From contig NZ_JAJOZB010000001.1 of assembly GCF_023701745.1 (NCBI RefSeq), positions 2,176,501 through 2,240,500 on the forward strand: a DNA stretch of 64,000 nucleotides, in the 5' to 3' direction. Source of the DNA: Streptomyces sp. RKAG293 (lineage in GTDB: Bacteria; Actinomycetota; Actinomycetes; Streptomycetales; Streptomycetaceae). The notes under the pieces were generated by a model. It was not told the DNA's origin. It made no database searches and saw only the letters and a program-made list of their open reading frames with translations. Numbering within the stretch: position 1 is the first letter of the stretch; each line of letters starts with the position of its first letter. A program made the translations under genes and the position numbers. This document shows positions 42,652 through 56,052 of the stretch, piece by piece.

Positions 42652-44208
42652 TCAGTGGTGGGCGGAGCGGGCCGTCTCCAGCTTGGTGTGGCGCAGCATC
42701 CGCCAGGCCCACACGGACGCGCCGAGCAGCACGACCGCGCCGACCAGGGCCGCGATGCGCAGCCCGTCGGTGAACGAGGCCTGTGCCGCCGTGAGCAGCG
42801 TCTCCGCGCTCTCGCCGGGCAGTGTGCCCGCCACCTCGACGGCGCCCGCCAGGGAGTCCTTGGCCTGCGCCGCGCCGTCCGCCGACAGCCCGGCGGGCAG
42901 CGTCAGGTTGGAGTAGACGCCGGTGACGATGGAGCCGAGCAGCGCGATGCCGAGGGCCGCGCCGAGTTCGTAGGCCGTCTCGGACACCGCCGCCGAGGCA
43001 CCGGCCTCCTCCTCGGGGACGCTGGAGAGGATCACGTCGGCGGTGACGGTGAACGAGAAGCCCGCGCCCACACCGACGATCAGCAGCACGGCGAAGAGCA
43101 GCGGGTAGCCCGTGTCCGGGGTGAGCCCGAACAGTCCGGCCAGCGCCAGACCGCTGGCGCCCAGCCCGCCCGCGACGACCAGCCGCACGGAGAACCGGCG
43201 GGCGGCCATGCCCGCGCACAGCCCGGCCCCCACCGCGCCGACCATGGCCGGAAGTTCGGCGAGACCCGCCTCCAGCGGCGAGCGCCCCTGCACCATCTGC
43301 AGGAACTGCGACAGGAAGAAGATCAGCCCGGACAGGCCCAGCACGGTGAGCAGATCGGCCAGCACCGAGGCGGAGAAGCCCCGGTTGCGGAACAGCCGCA
43401 TGTCCAGCAGCGGTGCGGGCAGCGTGTACTGCCGCCGGACGAAGGCGTAGAGGCAGGCCATACCCACCGCGCCCGCGACGAAGGCGGCGGGCTTCGCCCC
43501 GTGCGCCGCGATCTCCTTGATGGCGTACACGACACCGAACATGCCGACGAGCGACAGCGCGACGCTGACCAGGTCCCAGGGGCCCGGGTCGGGGTTCTTG
43601 GACTCCGGCAGCAGTTTGTAGCCGACGACCAGCAGCACCGCCATGACCGGCAGGTTGATCAGGAAGACCGAACCCCACCAGAAGTGCTCCAGCAGGATGC
43701 CGCCGACGACCGGCCCCACGGCGGCGCCGGCCGTCGAGGCCGCGCCCCACACACCGATCGCGAAGCTGCGCTCGCGCGGGTCGGTGAAGAGGTTGCGGAT
43801 CAGCGCGAGGGTGGACGGCATGAGGGTGGCGCCGGCCACGCCCATCAGGGCGCGGGCGAGGATGAGCATCTCGGGGGTGTGCGCGTACGCGGCCAGCACC
43901 GACAGCCCGCCGAACGCGGCGGAGCCGATGAGCAGCAGCTTCTTGCGGCCGACGCGGTCACCGAGGCTGCCCATCGAGACCAGCAGCCCGGCGATGACGA
44001 AGGAGTAGATGTCGCCGATCCACAGCACCTGCGTCGAGGACGGCTCCAGGTCCTCGGTCAGGAACGGCATCGCCAGCCCGAGCACCGTCGCGTCGACGGC
44101 GACGAGCAGCAGCGCCAGCGTCAGGATGCCGAGCGCGAGCCAGCGGGAGGGGTGCGGGGGCGTCGGGGGCACGGGGGCGGTGGGCTTGTGCAGGGCGTCA
44201 CGGGTCAT
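42652..44208 (-). CDS. MFS drug exporter, 14-TM (DHA2) family
   Basis: 518 residues, about 14 membrane helices. Motif A is GSLGDRVGRKKL in the first half, and motif C-like PVVGGILLEHF follows helix 5. It resembles multidrug/antibiotic exporters driven by protons. The ATG at 44208 overlaps the TetR stop by 4 bases, so exporter and repressor are cotranslated. The palindrome at 44772-44791 should control both. Confidence 0.9.
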   Translation of the reverse strand: MTRDALHKPTAPVPPTPPHPSRWLALGILTLALLLVAVDATVLGLAMPFLTEDLEPSSTQVLWIGDIYSFVIAGLLVSMGSLGDRVGRKKLLLIGSAAFGGLSVLAAYAHTPEMLILARALMGVAGATLMPSTLALIRNLFTDPRERSFAIGVWGAASTAGAAVGPVVGGILLEHFWWGSVFLINLPVMAVLLVVGYKLLPESKNPDPGPWDLVSVALSLVGMFGVVYAIKEIAAHGAKPAAFVAGAVGMACLYAFVRRQYTLPAPLLDMRLFRNRGFSASVLADLLTVLGLSGLIFFLSQFLQMVQGRSPLEAGLAELPAMVGAVGAGLCAGMAARRFSVRLVVAGGLGASGLALAGLFGLTPDTGYPLLFAVLLIVGVGAGFSFTVTADVILSSVPEEEAGASAAVSETAYELGAALGIALLGSIVTGVYSNLTLPAGLSADGAAQAKDSLAGAVEVAGTLPGESAETLLTAAQASFTDGLRIAALVGAVVLLGASVWAWRMLRHTKLETARSAHH

Positions 44209-44753
44209 GACGCGCTCCGCAGCATCCCGCCGAGCATCAGCTCGGAGACCATACGGGCGGAATCGTTCCGTGCCATACGTCCATCCTGGACGCACCAGGC
44301 CGAGGCCGCGATCAGGGCGTACAGCGCCTCGCCCAGCCAGGTCGGTGCCAGGTCGTACCGGAACAGCCCCTGCTCCTGGCCGCGCCGGAACAGCGCGCTG
44401 ACCCGCTCGTCCACCCGCGCCCAGCCCTCGTTGACCTCCGGCAGGTCGTACAGCTGGTTCTCGCCGTAGAGGAAGGCCAGGAAGCCGGAGACGGGCATGG
44501 CCTCGTCGATCAGCCGGCGGACCGCTTCGACCGGGTCGCCCTCCTCTATGCGGGCGGCGTCCAGCCGCTCGTCCATCTGCGCGATCCCGAGCAGGCCGAG
44601 GGCCCGGACGAGGGCGTCGCGGCCGGGGAAGTGCCGGTGGAGGGTGGCGCGGCTGATTCCGGCCGCCTTGGCGATCTCGTCCATGGACGCGGTCGCCCGG
44701 CGGCTCAGCAGGGCCGCGGCGTCGCGCAGCACCTGTTCACGATCGAAACTCAT
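44205..44753 (-). CDS. TetR/AcrR-family repressor of adjacent MFS exporter
   Basis: 182 residues. The N-terminal helix-turn-helix is AGISRATLHRHFPGRDALVRAL; the remainder is a helical ligand-binding domain. The ATG at 44753 sits about 5 bases after TATATT (44763-44758, minus strand), so the message is probably leaderless. The operator at 44772-44791 overlaps the likely -35 region, giving autoregulation together with the coupled exporter gene. An in-frame ATG at 44780 lies inside the operator and is unlikely. Confidence 0.9.
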   Translation of the reverse strand: MSFDREQVLRDAAALLSRRATASMDEIAKAAGISRATLHRHFPGRDALVRALGLLGIAQMDERLDAARIEEGDPVEAVRRLIDEAMPVSGFLAFLYGENQLYDLPEVNEGWARVDERVSALFRRGQEQGLFRYDLAPTWLGEALYALIAASAWCVQDGRMARNDSARMVSELMLGGMLRSAS

Positions 44754-44757
44754 GAGA

Positions 44758-44791
44758 CGAATATAGCGCGCATGAGACACTCGTGTCTCAT
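44758..44791 (-). promoter_or_regulatory. TetR autoregulatory promoter and operator
   Basis: A perfect palindrome, 9-bp arms (44772-44780 ATGAGACAC and 44783-44791 GTGTCTCAT) around TC. It lies between candidate -35 and -10 (TATATT, 44758-44763) of the TetR-MFS transcript. A repressor bound here would block both elements. Confidence 0.75.
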
Positions 44792-44808
44792 ATTAAGCCC
44801 GCAGAACA

Positions 44809-44845
44809 GGCGGAGCGCCGGACCGTGGCGGCCCGGCGCTCCGCC
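44809..44845 (-). terminator. argH terminator
   Basis: A 13-bp inverted repeat (44809-44821 with 44833-44845), 6 bases past the argH stop. It could also stop transcription from the divergent-side TetR promoter region. Confidence 0.6.
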
Positions 44846-44850
44846 CGGTG

Positions 44851-46470
<1,620 letters not shown>

Positions 46471-47004
46471 TCAGTTCTGCCGGTGGTCGCCCGCCGCGAG
46501 CCGGAGCAGGTGGTCGGCCAGCGCCTGGCCGCCCGCCGCGTCGCGGCTGATCAGCATGAGGGTGTCGTCACCCGCGATGGTGCCCAGGATGTCGTGCACC
46601 TCGGCCTGGTCGATCGCGGAGGCCAGGAACTGGGCCGCGCCCGGCGGGGTGCGCAGCACGACCAGGTTGGCGGACGCCTCCGCCGAGATGAGCAGCTCAC
46701 CGGCCAGCCGGGCCATCCGCTCCTCCTTGACCGACTCCCCCAGCGGCGCCTGCGGGGTGCGGAAGCCGCCCTCGGACGGCACCGCGTAGATCAGCTCACC
46801 GCCGGAGTTGCGGATCTTGACCGCGCCCAGTTCGTCCAGGTCCCGCGAGAGCGTCGCCTGCGTGACGCTCAGCCCGTCGTCGGAGAGCATCTTCGCCAGC
46901 TGGCTCTGCGACCGCACCGGCTGCCGGTTGAGGATGTCCACGATCCGCCGGTGGCGTGCGGTGCGGGTCTGCGGTACGGCCTGGCCGTGCTGCGCCTCGG
47001 TCAT
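46471..47004 (-). CDS. argR: Arginine repressor
   Basis: 177 residues. The winged helix-turn-helix is near [25 protein letters not shown] (split at 45-58), and the C-terminal oligomerisation/arginine-binding domain contains [12 protein letters not shown]. It represses arg genes with arginine as corepressor. The ATG overlaps the argD stop (ATGA), so it is the last cotranslated gene of the argC-J-B-D-R operon. Confidence 0.95.
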   Translation of the reverse strand: MTEAQHGQAVPQTRTARHRRIVDILNRQPVRSQSQLAKMLSDDGLSVTQATLSRDLDELGAVKIRNSGGELIYAVPSEGGFRTPQAPLGESVKEERMARLAGELLISAEASANLVVLRTPPGAAQFLASAIDQAEVHDILGTIAGDDTLMLISRDAAGGQALADHLLRLAAGDHRQN

Positions 47005-48203
47005 CGTCGCCCTTCTCCGGATCGTTGGTCACGGTGCACCGCGTCGAGGACGGCGGGCAGAGCCTGGAGGAACACCTCCACCTCGTCGTCACCGAGGATC
47101 AGCGGAGGAGCGAGCCGTACCGTGTCGGGTACGGCGGCGTTCACCAGGAGTCCGGCGTCCTGAGCCGCCTGCTGCACCTGTGGTGCGAGCGGCTCCGTGA
47201 GAACGATACCCAGCAGGAGCCCCGCACCGCGCACATGATCGACCAGCGGGTGCCCGAGCGCCTCGATCCCGTGCCGCAGCCGGTCGCCCTGCCGCTTCAC
47301 GTTGCCGAGGATCCCGTCGGCCGCGATGGTGTCCAGTACGGCGAGCGCGGCGGCGCAGGAGACCGGGTTCCCGCCGAAGGTGGTGCCGTGCTGACCCGGT
47401 GTCAGCAGGTCGGCCGCCGCACCGAAGGCGATCGTCGCCCCGATCGGCAGACCGCCGCCGAGACCCTTGGCGAGGGTGACGACATCGGGCTCGACGCCGT
47501 GCGCCTGGTGCTCGAACCAGTGGCCGGTCCGGCCGATGCCGGTCTGCACCTCGTCCAGGACCAGCAGGGTGCCGGTGGCGGCGGTGATCTCCCGGGCCGC
47601 CCGCAGATAGCCGGCGGGCGGTACGACGACGCCGTTCTCGCCCTGGATGGGCTCGATGATCACCAGCGCGGTGCCGGTGGTGACGGCGGCGCGCAGTGCG
47701 TCCGCGTCGCCGAACGGCACATGGGTCACCTCACCGGGCAGCGGGTGGAAGGCCTCCTGCTTCTTCGGCTGGCCGGTGAGCGCGAGGGCGCCCATCGTCC
47801 GGCCGTGGAAGGCGCCGGAGGTGGCGACCATGTGCGTACGGCCGGTCAGCCGGCCGATCTTGAAGGCGGCTTCCACCGCCTCCGCGCCGGAGTTGGAGAA
47901 GAAGACCCGGCCCGGCCGGCCGAAGAGTTCCAGCAGCCGTTCCGCGACGGCCACCGGGGGCTCGGCGATGAAGAGGTTCGACACATGGCCGAGCGTGCCG
48001 ATCTGCTCGGAGACCGCCCGGACCACGGCCGGATGGCCGGTGCCGAGGGAGTTGACCGCGATACCGCCGACGAAGTCGAGATAGACCTTGCCGTCGGCGT
48101 CCCAGAACTTCGCTCCCTCGCCGCGGACCAGCGGGACGCGCGGCGTCCCGTAGTTGTCCATCAGCGAGCCCTGCCAGCGCCGCGTCAGTTCCGCGTTGCT
48201 CAT
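47001..48203 (-). CDS. argD: Acetylornithine aminotransferase
   Basis: 400 residues, PLP-dependent. It converts N-acetylglutamate-5-semialdehyde to N-acetylornithine. Motifs: [29 protein letters not shown], and the PLP lysine in [14 protein letters not shown]. Coupled by ATGA overlaps to argB upstream and argR downstream. Confidence 0.95.
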   Translation of the reverse strand: MSNAELTRRWQGSLMDNYGTPRVPLVRGEGAKFWDADGKVYLDFVGGIAVNSLGTGHPAVVRAVSEQIGTLGHVSNLFIAEPPVAVAERLLELFGRPGRVFFSNSGAEAVEAAFKIGRLTGRTHMVATSGAFHGRTMGALALTGQPKKQEAFHPLPGEVTHVPFGDADALRAAVTTGTALVIIEPIQGENGVVVPPAGYLRAAREITAATGTLLVLDEVQTGIGRTGHWFEHQAHGVEPDVVTLAKGLGGGLPIGATIAFGAAADLLTPGQHGTTFGGNPVSCAAALAVLDTIAADGILGNVKRQGDRLRHGIEALGHPLVDHVRGAGLLLGIVLTEPLAPQVQQAAQDAGLLVNAAVPDTVRLAPPLILGDDEVEVFLQALPAVLDAVHRDQRSGEGRR

Positions 48204-49104
48204 GACCCGTCCCCCTGCCCGTCCGGCACGATCATCGTGCCGATGCCGTCGTCCGTGAACACCTCGAGGAGCATCGAGTGCGGCACCCGGCCGTCGATGA
48301 TCCGTGCGCTGCCGACGCCGTTGCGCACCGCGTGCAGACAGCCCTCCATCTTGGGCACCATGCCACTGGCCAGCGAGGGCAGCAGTTTCTCCAGCTCGCT
48401 CGCGGTGAGCTGACTGATCACGTCCTCGCTGGACGGCCAGTCGGCGTACAGCCCCTCGACGTCGGTGAGGACCACGAGCACCTCGGCGTCCAGCGCCGAG
48501 GCGAGCGCGGCGGCGGCGGTGTCCGCGTTGATGTTGTAGACATGGCCGTCCTCGCCGCGGGCGATGGACGAGACGACGGGGATCCGGCCGTCGTCCAGCA
48601 GCGCCTGGATCGCGCCCGGGTCGACATGGGTGATCTCGCCGACGAAGCCGATGTCCACCTGCTCCCCGTCGACGACCGCGTGCCGTTTGACGGCGGTCAT
48701 GGTGTGCGCGTCCTCGCCGGTCATCCCGACGGCGAACGGGCCGTGCTCGTTGAGCAGTCCGACCAGCTGCCGCTGGACCTGGCCGGCGAGCACCATCCGG
48801 ACGACGTCCATCGTCTCGGGGGTGGTCACCCGCAGTCCCGCGGTGAAGGACGACGCGATGCCGAGCCGGTCGAGCTGCGCGCTGATCTGCGGGCCGCCGC
48901 CGTGCACGACGACGGGCTTGAGGCCGGCGTGCCGCAGGAAGACGACGTCCTGGGCGAAGGCCGCCTTCAGCTCCTCGTCGACCATGGCGTTGCCGCCGAA
49001 CTTGATGACGACGGTCTTGCCGTTGAAGCGGGTGAGCCACGGCAGTGCCTCGATGAGGATGCGGGCCTTGGGCAGCGCGGTGTGGTTGCGCGCGGTGGGG
49101 TTGG

Positions 49105-49108
<4 letters not shown>
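48200..49108 (-). CDS. argB: Acetylglutamate kinase
   Basis: 302 residues of the amino acid kinase family. It phosphorylates N-acetylglutamate, the committed and often feedback-inhibited step. Motifs: [20 protein letters not shown] and [16 protein letters not shown]. The ATG at 49108 overlaps the argJ stop by 4 bases. Confidence 0.95.
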
Positions 49109-51337
<2,229 letters not shown>

Positions 51338-51382
51338 TCCGGACTCCAGGCCCCACGCAGCGCCCGGCGATAGCCTGGCCGC

Positions 51383-51997
51383 GTGGACGAGCTCGACGGA
51401 GTGGAGATCATCGCCTTCGCGGACGGCGGGGCGTTCGAGGGCTGGCTGGCCCGGCACTTCGGGCGCCATGAGGGCGTGTGGATCAAGATGGCCAAGAAGA
51501 ACTCCGGCATCCCGAGCGTCACCTCCGACGAGCTGGTCGACATCGGGCTCTGCTACGGCTGGATCTCCGGGCAGCGGCGCTCTCTCGACGAGCGGCACTA
51601 TCTGCAGAAGTACGTGCCGCGCCGGCCGAGGAGTCTGTGGTCGCGGGTGAACGTGGAGAAGGTCGAGATGCTGACCGCGGCGGGGCGGATGCGGGAACCC
51701 GGGCTGGCCGAGGTGCTCGCGGCGCGGGAGGACGGCCGGTGGGCCGCGGCCTACGCGTCGCAGCGGACGGCGGCCGTGCCGCCCGACCTCGCGGCGGCGC
51801 TCGACGCGAACCCGGCGGCGGGGAGGGCGTTCGAGGCGCTCGACAGGACCGGGCGCTATCTGACGATCTTGCCGCTCCTCCAGGCACTCACACCGGAGAC
51901 CAGGCAGGCCCGGCTCGACAAGGCCCTGCGCCTGCTGGTGGACGGCGAAGCCCCCGGAGGATCGCCCCGCCCGGCCGGCTACCGACGGACGGACTGA
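51383..51997 (+). CDS. YdeI/OmpD-associated family protein
   Basis: 204 residues. The YdeI-like pattern WIKMAKKNSGIPSVTSDELVD ... CYGWISGQRRSLDERHYLQ is clear, followed by a helical C-terminal region. The family is poorly characterised, with proposed links to envelope stress or peptide resistance in enterics. The start is GTG at 51383. Its last 19 bases overlap the converging DMT transporter gene. Confidence 0.8.
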   Translation: MDELDGVEIIAFADGGAFEGWLARHFGRHEGVWIKMAKKNSGIPSVTSDELVDIGLCYGWISGQRRSLDERHYLQKYVPRRPRSLWSRVNVEKVEMLTAAGRMREPGLAEVLAAREDGRWAAAYASQRTAAVPPDLAAALDANPAAGRAFEALDRTGRYLTILPLLQALTPETRQARLDKALRLLVDGEAPGGSPRPAGYRRTD

Positions 51998-52941
51998 GCG
52001 GCCGCTTCGCACAGCCGGCTGTCCGCCCCCGCACCCGCGCCATCGCGCGTGCGCGCCGGCCTGCGGGTCATGCCGACGCCGACGAGGACCACGGCCATGC
52101 CCGCGACGGTCCTGAGGCCGACGTGCTCGTGGAGCACGATCGCGCCCAGCGCCACCGAGACCACCGGCAGCAGGTATCCGACGGTGGCGGCGTTGGTGGC
52201 GCCCTCGTCCGCGATGAGCCGGTAGGTGAGGTGGAAGGTGATGCCGGTGGCGAAGATCCCCAGGACGACGACGGCCGACAGGGCCGCGGGACCCGGGTGT
52301 ACGGGCGCCAGGCCGCCGATCGGCAGGGCCAGCGCGCTGAGTCCCGTCGCCGCGATGAGCTGGGACGCGGAGAGCGCGATGGTGGCGGTGCCCTTCCCGA
52401 CGAGATGGCGCCCCATGTAGGCGAACGCGACGGCGTAGCTCGCCGCCGCCCCGAGGATGGCGGCGGAACCCCAGCTGACGAGTCCGGCCTGGCCCCACGG
52501 GGCGAAGATCAGCAGGGTGCCCGCGAATCCGAGGAGGAGGCCGCCCAGCCGGGCGGGGTGGAGCCGGCGTTCCGTGCCGAGGGTGAGGCCGATCAGCAGG
52601 GACCACAGCGGGGTGGTGGCGTTCAGGACCCCGGCCACGCCGGAGTCGACCGTCTGCTCCCCGACGCTGAACAACGCGAACGGCAGGGCGTTGCAGAAGA
52701 AGGCGGCCACGACGACATGACCCCAGGTCGCGCGGTCGCGGGGCAGCCGGCGGCGCGTCGAGAAGCACAGGACCAGCAGCACCAGGGAGCCCAGCGCGCA
52801 GCGGGTGAAGGTCACTTGAGCGGGCGACAGGCCGTCCAGGGCCAGCTTGATCCACAGGAACGTCGATCCCCACAGCAGGGCGAGGACACCCATCCGCACC
52901 AACGCCATCGGGCCGGATCCACCACTGCCGTCGTTGCTCAC
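51979..52941 (-). CDS. EamA/DMT-family transporter
   Basis: 320 residues with ten membrane helices in two EamA repeats (GVLALLWGSTFLWIKLAL begins the first). It is probably an exporter of amino acids or metabolites. Divergent from the LysR-type gene, with 104 bases between starts, a classic regulator-target layout; the LysR protein likely controls it. Confidence 0.85.
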   Translation of the reverse strand: MSNDGSGGSGPMALVRMGVLALLWGSTFLWIKLALDGLSPAQVTFTRCALGSLVLLVLCFSTRRRLPRDRATWGHVVVAAFFCNALPFALFSVGEQTVDSGVAGVLNATTPLWSLLIGLTLGTERRLHPARLGGLLLGFAGTLLIFAPWGQAGLVSWGSAAILGAAASYAVAFAYMGRHLVGKGTATIALSASQLIAATGLSALALPIGGLAPVHPGPAALSAVVVLGIFATGITFHLTYRLIADEGATNAATVGYLLPVVSVALGAIVLHEHVGLRTVAGMAVVLVGVGMTRRPARTRDGAGAGADSRLCEAAAQSVRR

Positions 52942-53045
52942 GTGCTGTCTCCCTGTTCGGCTTTCCGTCTCCGGTGATCACCGTGCCCCGAGTCGATACG
53001 ACAGGACAAGAGAAAAGAGTTGCATGCACCATTAAGCTCTCCTAC

Positions 53046-53942
53046 ATGCTCGATGTGAGACGGATGCAGGTACTGCGGGCGGTCGTCACCAGTGGTTCGG
53101 TGACCGCGGCGGCGGCGAATCTGGGGTACACCCCCTCCGCCGTCAGCCAGCAGGTGGCGGCACTGGAGAAGCAGGCGGGAACGGCGCTGCTCGAACGCTT
53201 CGGCCGGGGTGTCCGGCCGACGGCGGCCGGACTGCTGCTCACCGAGCACGCGGCCGTGATCAGCAGGAACGTCGCCGAGGCGGAGACGGCGCTGGCCGAC
53301 CTCCGGGCCGGCCGCACCGGGCAGCTGTCCGTCCGCTACTTCGCCACGGCGGGCGCGACGCTGGTCGCGCCCGCGCTGGCGCGGCTGCGCGACGAACATC
53401 CGGGCGTACGGATCGACCTCAAGCTGATCGACCCCGACGACCCCCTGCCCGAGGTGCAGCAGGGCCGGGCCGATCTGGCGATCGTGGTCCACCCGCGCGA
53501 CCGGTCCAGCGCGGGCATCCGCCTCGTGCACCTGCTCGACGACCCGTACCGCGCCGTACTGCCCAAGGGGCACCGGCTCGCGGCGAAGAAGGTACTGGAT
53601 CTGACCGACCTCGCCGACGAGCCCTGGGTCGGCAACGAATGGCCCGCGGGCCCCTGCCTCGAAACCGTCGTCGACGCCTGCGCCGCGGCCGGCTTCAGCC
53701 CGGACTTCGTGGTCGAGAGCGAGGACTACGCCACGGCGCAGGGATTCATCGCGGCCGGCCTCGGAGTCGGTCTGATGCCGACGCTCGGACTGGGCAACCG
53801 CCATCATCCCGGCATCGTCGTGCGCAAGGTCCGCGGACCGGAGCCGGTCCGGGCGATCTACGCCGCGGTACGCGAGACCTCGCCGGCGCAGCCCGCCCTG
53901 CTGGGCCTGATCGACGCCCTCCGGGACGCGGCGGCCCGCTGA
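53046..53942 (+). CDS. LysR-family transcriptional regulator
   Basis: 298 residues. The N-terminal helix-turn-helix is VTAAAANLGYTPSAVSQQVAALEKQ (split at residues 23-40), followed by a substrate-binding domain. The ATG at 53046 starts the domain (MLDVRRMQVLRAV); the longer frame from 52974 runs into the divergent promoter. It likely regulates the divergent DMT transporter gene and itself; the ligand is unknown. Confidence 0.9.
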   Translation: MLDVRRMQVLRAVVTSGSVTAAAANLGYTPSAVSQQVAALEKQAGTALLERFGRGVRPTAAGLLLTEHAAVISRNVAEAETALADLRAGRTGQLSVRYFATAGATLVAPALARLRDEHPGVRIDLKLIDPDDPLPEVQQGRADLAIVVHPRDRSSAGIRLVHLLDDPYRAVLPKGHRLAAKKVLDLTDLADEPWVGNEWPAGPCLETVVDACAAAGFSPDFVVESEDYATAQGFIAAGLGVGLMPTLGLGNRHHPGIVVRKVRGPEPVRAIYAAVRETSPAQPALLGLIDALRDAAAR

Positions 53943-53962
53943 GCGGCCGCGTCAGGCCGTGA

Positions 53963-55132
53963 TCAGCGTTTCACCGCTCGCAGGATGACGAACTTCGGGT
54001 CGCTCGCGACGACCTCGCAGGTGCCGAAGAGCTTGCGCAGCTTCACGTGGTACCCGAGGTGCCGGTTGCCGATCACCCACAACTCGCCCCCGGCGCGCAG
54101 CGCTTCGCGCGATCCGGTGAACATGTTCCAGGCCGTGGTGTCGGTCGTCGCCTGGTGGCTGTGGAACGGCGGGTTGTTCAGCACCAGGTCCACCGAGCCG
54201 GCGGGGACGGACGAGAGGCCGTCGTCGACCAGGAACGCGGCCTTGGCGTCCGGTCCGGCGTTGGCCCGGAAGGTGGCCTCGGCCGAGGCCACCGCGGAGA
54301 AGGACTCGTCGATGAACGTCACGTCGGCGGCGGGGTTGGCCAGCGCCGCGGCCGTTCCGACCACGCCGTTGCCGCAGCCCAGGTCGACGACGCGCTCGGG
54401 GCCGTGGCGCTGCGGGAGGTTCCGCAGGAAGAACCGGGTGCCGATGTCGAGGCGTTCGGCGCAGAAGATGCCCGCGTGGTTGGTGACGGCCAGACCGGAG
54501 GCCGCGCCGACGTCGGCGGGCAGTTCGTACGTACGCGGCCACGGGCTGTCGGTGCGGACCGGCGCGGGGTCCGGCGTACTGAAGATCAGCCGGGCCTTCC
54601 TGGCGGCCAGCGACGTCCTGGTCGGGCCGATGAGCTCTTCGAACAGGGTGAGCGTCGAGGTGTGGATCTCGGTGACCATGCCCGTGCCGACGACGACGGT
54701 GCCCGCGTGCAGCCGCGGTGCGAGCCGGTGCAGCTGGTCCTCCAGGAGCGCGAGGCTCTTGGGCACCCGGACCAGCAGGACGTCGATGCGGTCCGGGACG
54801 GGGTCCATGGCCGAAAGCAGCCGTACCGCGCCGGGCTCGGCCCCGCTGCGCGCCAGGTTCGCCCGGGTCGCCTGCTGGGCGAGGAAGGAGTCGGTGATCT
54901 GCACGGGGCGGTGCGCGGCGAGCGCGGTGACCAGTGCGCCCCACCGGTCGCCCACCACGACGACGGTGCCGGAGAGGTCGACGGGCCGCGGCTCGCCGCC
55001 GTCCGGGGCGATGCCGTCCAGGTGCCGCAGCAGGTACTCGTCGGCGGCGTCCCAGGCACGGAGCCTGTCGCGGGGGTCCTCGGGGAAGCGGGTGAGGTCG
55101 TACGCACCCGATGACGTCGTCAAACGGTTCAT
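53963..55132 (-). CDS. RlmG/RsmC-like rRNA (guanine-N2) methyltransferase
   Basis: 389 residues, two methyltransferase-like halves as in RsmC/RlmG. The N-terminal half is degenerate (TVVVVGDRWGALVTALAA). The C-terminal catalytic half has VVDLGCGNGVVGTAAALANP and LNNPPFHSHQ, the NPPF motif that positions the target base amino group. It probably methylates a guanine N2 in 23S or 16S rRNA. The ATG at 55132 is the first plausible start. Confidence 0.85.
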   Translation of the reverse strand: MNRLTTSSGAYDLTRFPEDPRDRLRAWDAADEYLLRHLDGIAPDGGEPRPVDLSGTVVVVGDRWGALVTALAAHRPVQITDSFLAQQATRANLARSGAEPGAVRLLSAMDPVPDRIDVLLVRVPKSLALLEDQLHRLAPRLHAGTVVVGTGMVTEIHTSTLTLFEELIGPTRTSLAARKARLIFSTPDPAPVRTDSPWPRTYELPADVGAASGLAVTNHAGIFCAERLDIGTRFFLRNLPQRHGPERVVDLGCGNGVVGTAAALANPAADVTFIDESFSAVASAEATFRANAGPDAKAAFLVDDGLSSVPAGSVDLVLNNPPFHSHQATTDTTAWNMFTGSREALRAGGELWVIGNRHLGYHVKLRKLFGTCEVVASDPKFVILRAVKR

Positions 55133-55255
55133 TGTGCCCTCAGGCTAGCCGAGTCCCCCGGACGCCCGGGCCACGCCGCCGGGCGGGCACCGGGCAGCGG
55201 GACGGGCGGCGGACCGGGCGGCGGCAGGCGGCGGGGCGGATCGGGCGGCGGACCG

Positions 55256-55690
55256 CTACGGCTCCGGGACGCTGTCGGTGGTGAAGGTCCACGACAGCAG
55301 GGCGGTGGCCTCGTCGGTGTCCGCCCCGGTGGAGCGGTAGGTGGCCAGGGCGGCGGGGTTGTCGCGGTCGGTGAGCACCCACATCCCGTAGCAGCCGCGC
55401 TCGCGGGCGAGCGCGGCCAGGCCGGTGACCAGGGCGCGGCCGAGGCCGTGCCGCCGGTGCCCCTCGGCCACCCCGAGCTCGTAGAGGAACATCTCGGTCC
55501 CCTTGTCCGGGTGGGTCATCTCCACCCCGCTGACGAACCCGGCCGGCTCCACTCCCCGGTAGGCCACCAGCAGATGATGGCCCGGCTCGGCGAGGAACCG
55601 CGCCGCCCACTCCGGACGGGCCGGCCCGTCGAAGAGGGTCTCCGCGTCGATCACGTCCGCCGCCCGCGTCACCCGCCGGATGTCCAGCAC
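55256..55690 (-). CDS. GNAT acetyltransferase resembling AAC(3)-I
   Basis: 144 residues. The segment EMFLYELGVAEGHRRHGLGRALV followed by GCYGMWVLTDRDNPAALATY (split about residue 95) resembles AAC(3)-I aminoglycoside acetyltransferases. A resistance role is unproven. The GTG at 55690 follows GGGAGG by 5 bases; an upstream GTA in frame is not a start. Confidence 0.75.
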   Translation of the reverse strand: MLDIRRVTRAADVIDAETLFDGPARPEWAARFLAEPGHHLLVAYRGVEPAGFVSGVEMTHPDKGTEMFLYELGVAEGHRRHGLGRALVTGLAALARERGCYGMWVLTDRDNPAALATYRSTGADTDEATALLSWTFTTDSVPEP

Positions 55691-55849
55691 CTTCGCCTCC
55701 CGGAGTACGGAACCACGTTTCCCCGCACGGTCCTGCCCGACGCGTACCCGCGCCCGTTCACCGTACCCAGCGGTTCCGGCCGTAGCCCGTGTACCGCTCG
55801 ACGGGCCGTCACCGGCTGAGGGGTTGAGGACCACCCCCGGACATGGAGC

Positions 55850-55882
55850 GGGGCCCGAGAGCGTGTCCAGCTCCCGGGCCCC
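55850..55882 (-). terminator. Terminator after the tRNA-like array
   Basis: An 8-bp GC hairpin (55850-55857 with 55875-55882) stands about 36 bases past unit B on the minus strand. It could end transcription of the 244-residue protein gene plus both RNA units. Confidence 0.5.
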
Positions 55883-55917
55883 TGTTGATGCCACCCATAT
55901 GCACACGCCGGCGCGAT

Positions 55918-56026
55918 GGGGTGCGGATCAGTTTCACGTCGTCTTGTTCTGCCATTGAACTACCGCCGCAGGAAGGAGAGCGGCGGACCGGATTCGAACC
56001 GGCACCTGACGACCAAGCCCGCACCC
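55918..56026 (-). tRNA. Candidate circularly permuted tRNA gene, unit B
   Basis: Read on the minus strand. The anticodon 3' strand TCGTC (56008-56012) is followed by variable AGGT, T arm GCCGG-TTCGAAT-CCGGT (55987-56003), acceptor CCGCCGC (55980-55986) and discriminator T. After a 9-nt spacer (55970-55978) come acceptor GCGGCGG (55963-55969), TA, D arm GTTC-AATGGCA-GAAC (55946-55960) and anticodon 5' strand GACGA (55939-55943). The acceptor pairs 7/7, the D and T arms are canonical (TA at 8-9, GG, TTCGA), and GACGA/TCGTC pairs. The flanks CCGCACCC (55919-55926) and GGGTGCGG (56019-56026) pair 8/8. The anticodon cannot be read because the loop is split. Confidence 0.75.
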
Positions 56027-56052
56027 GGGGGATCCGGCGATCGGCGGCGAAT

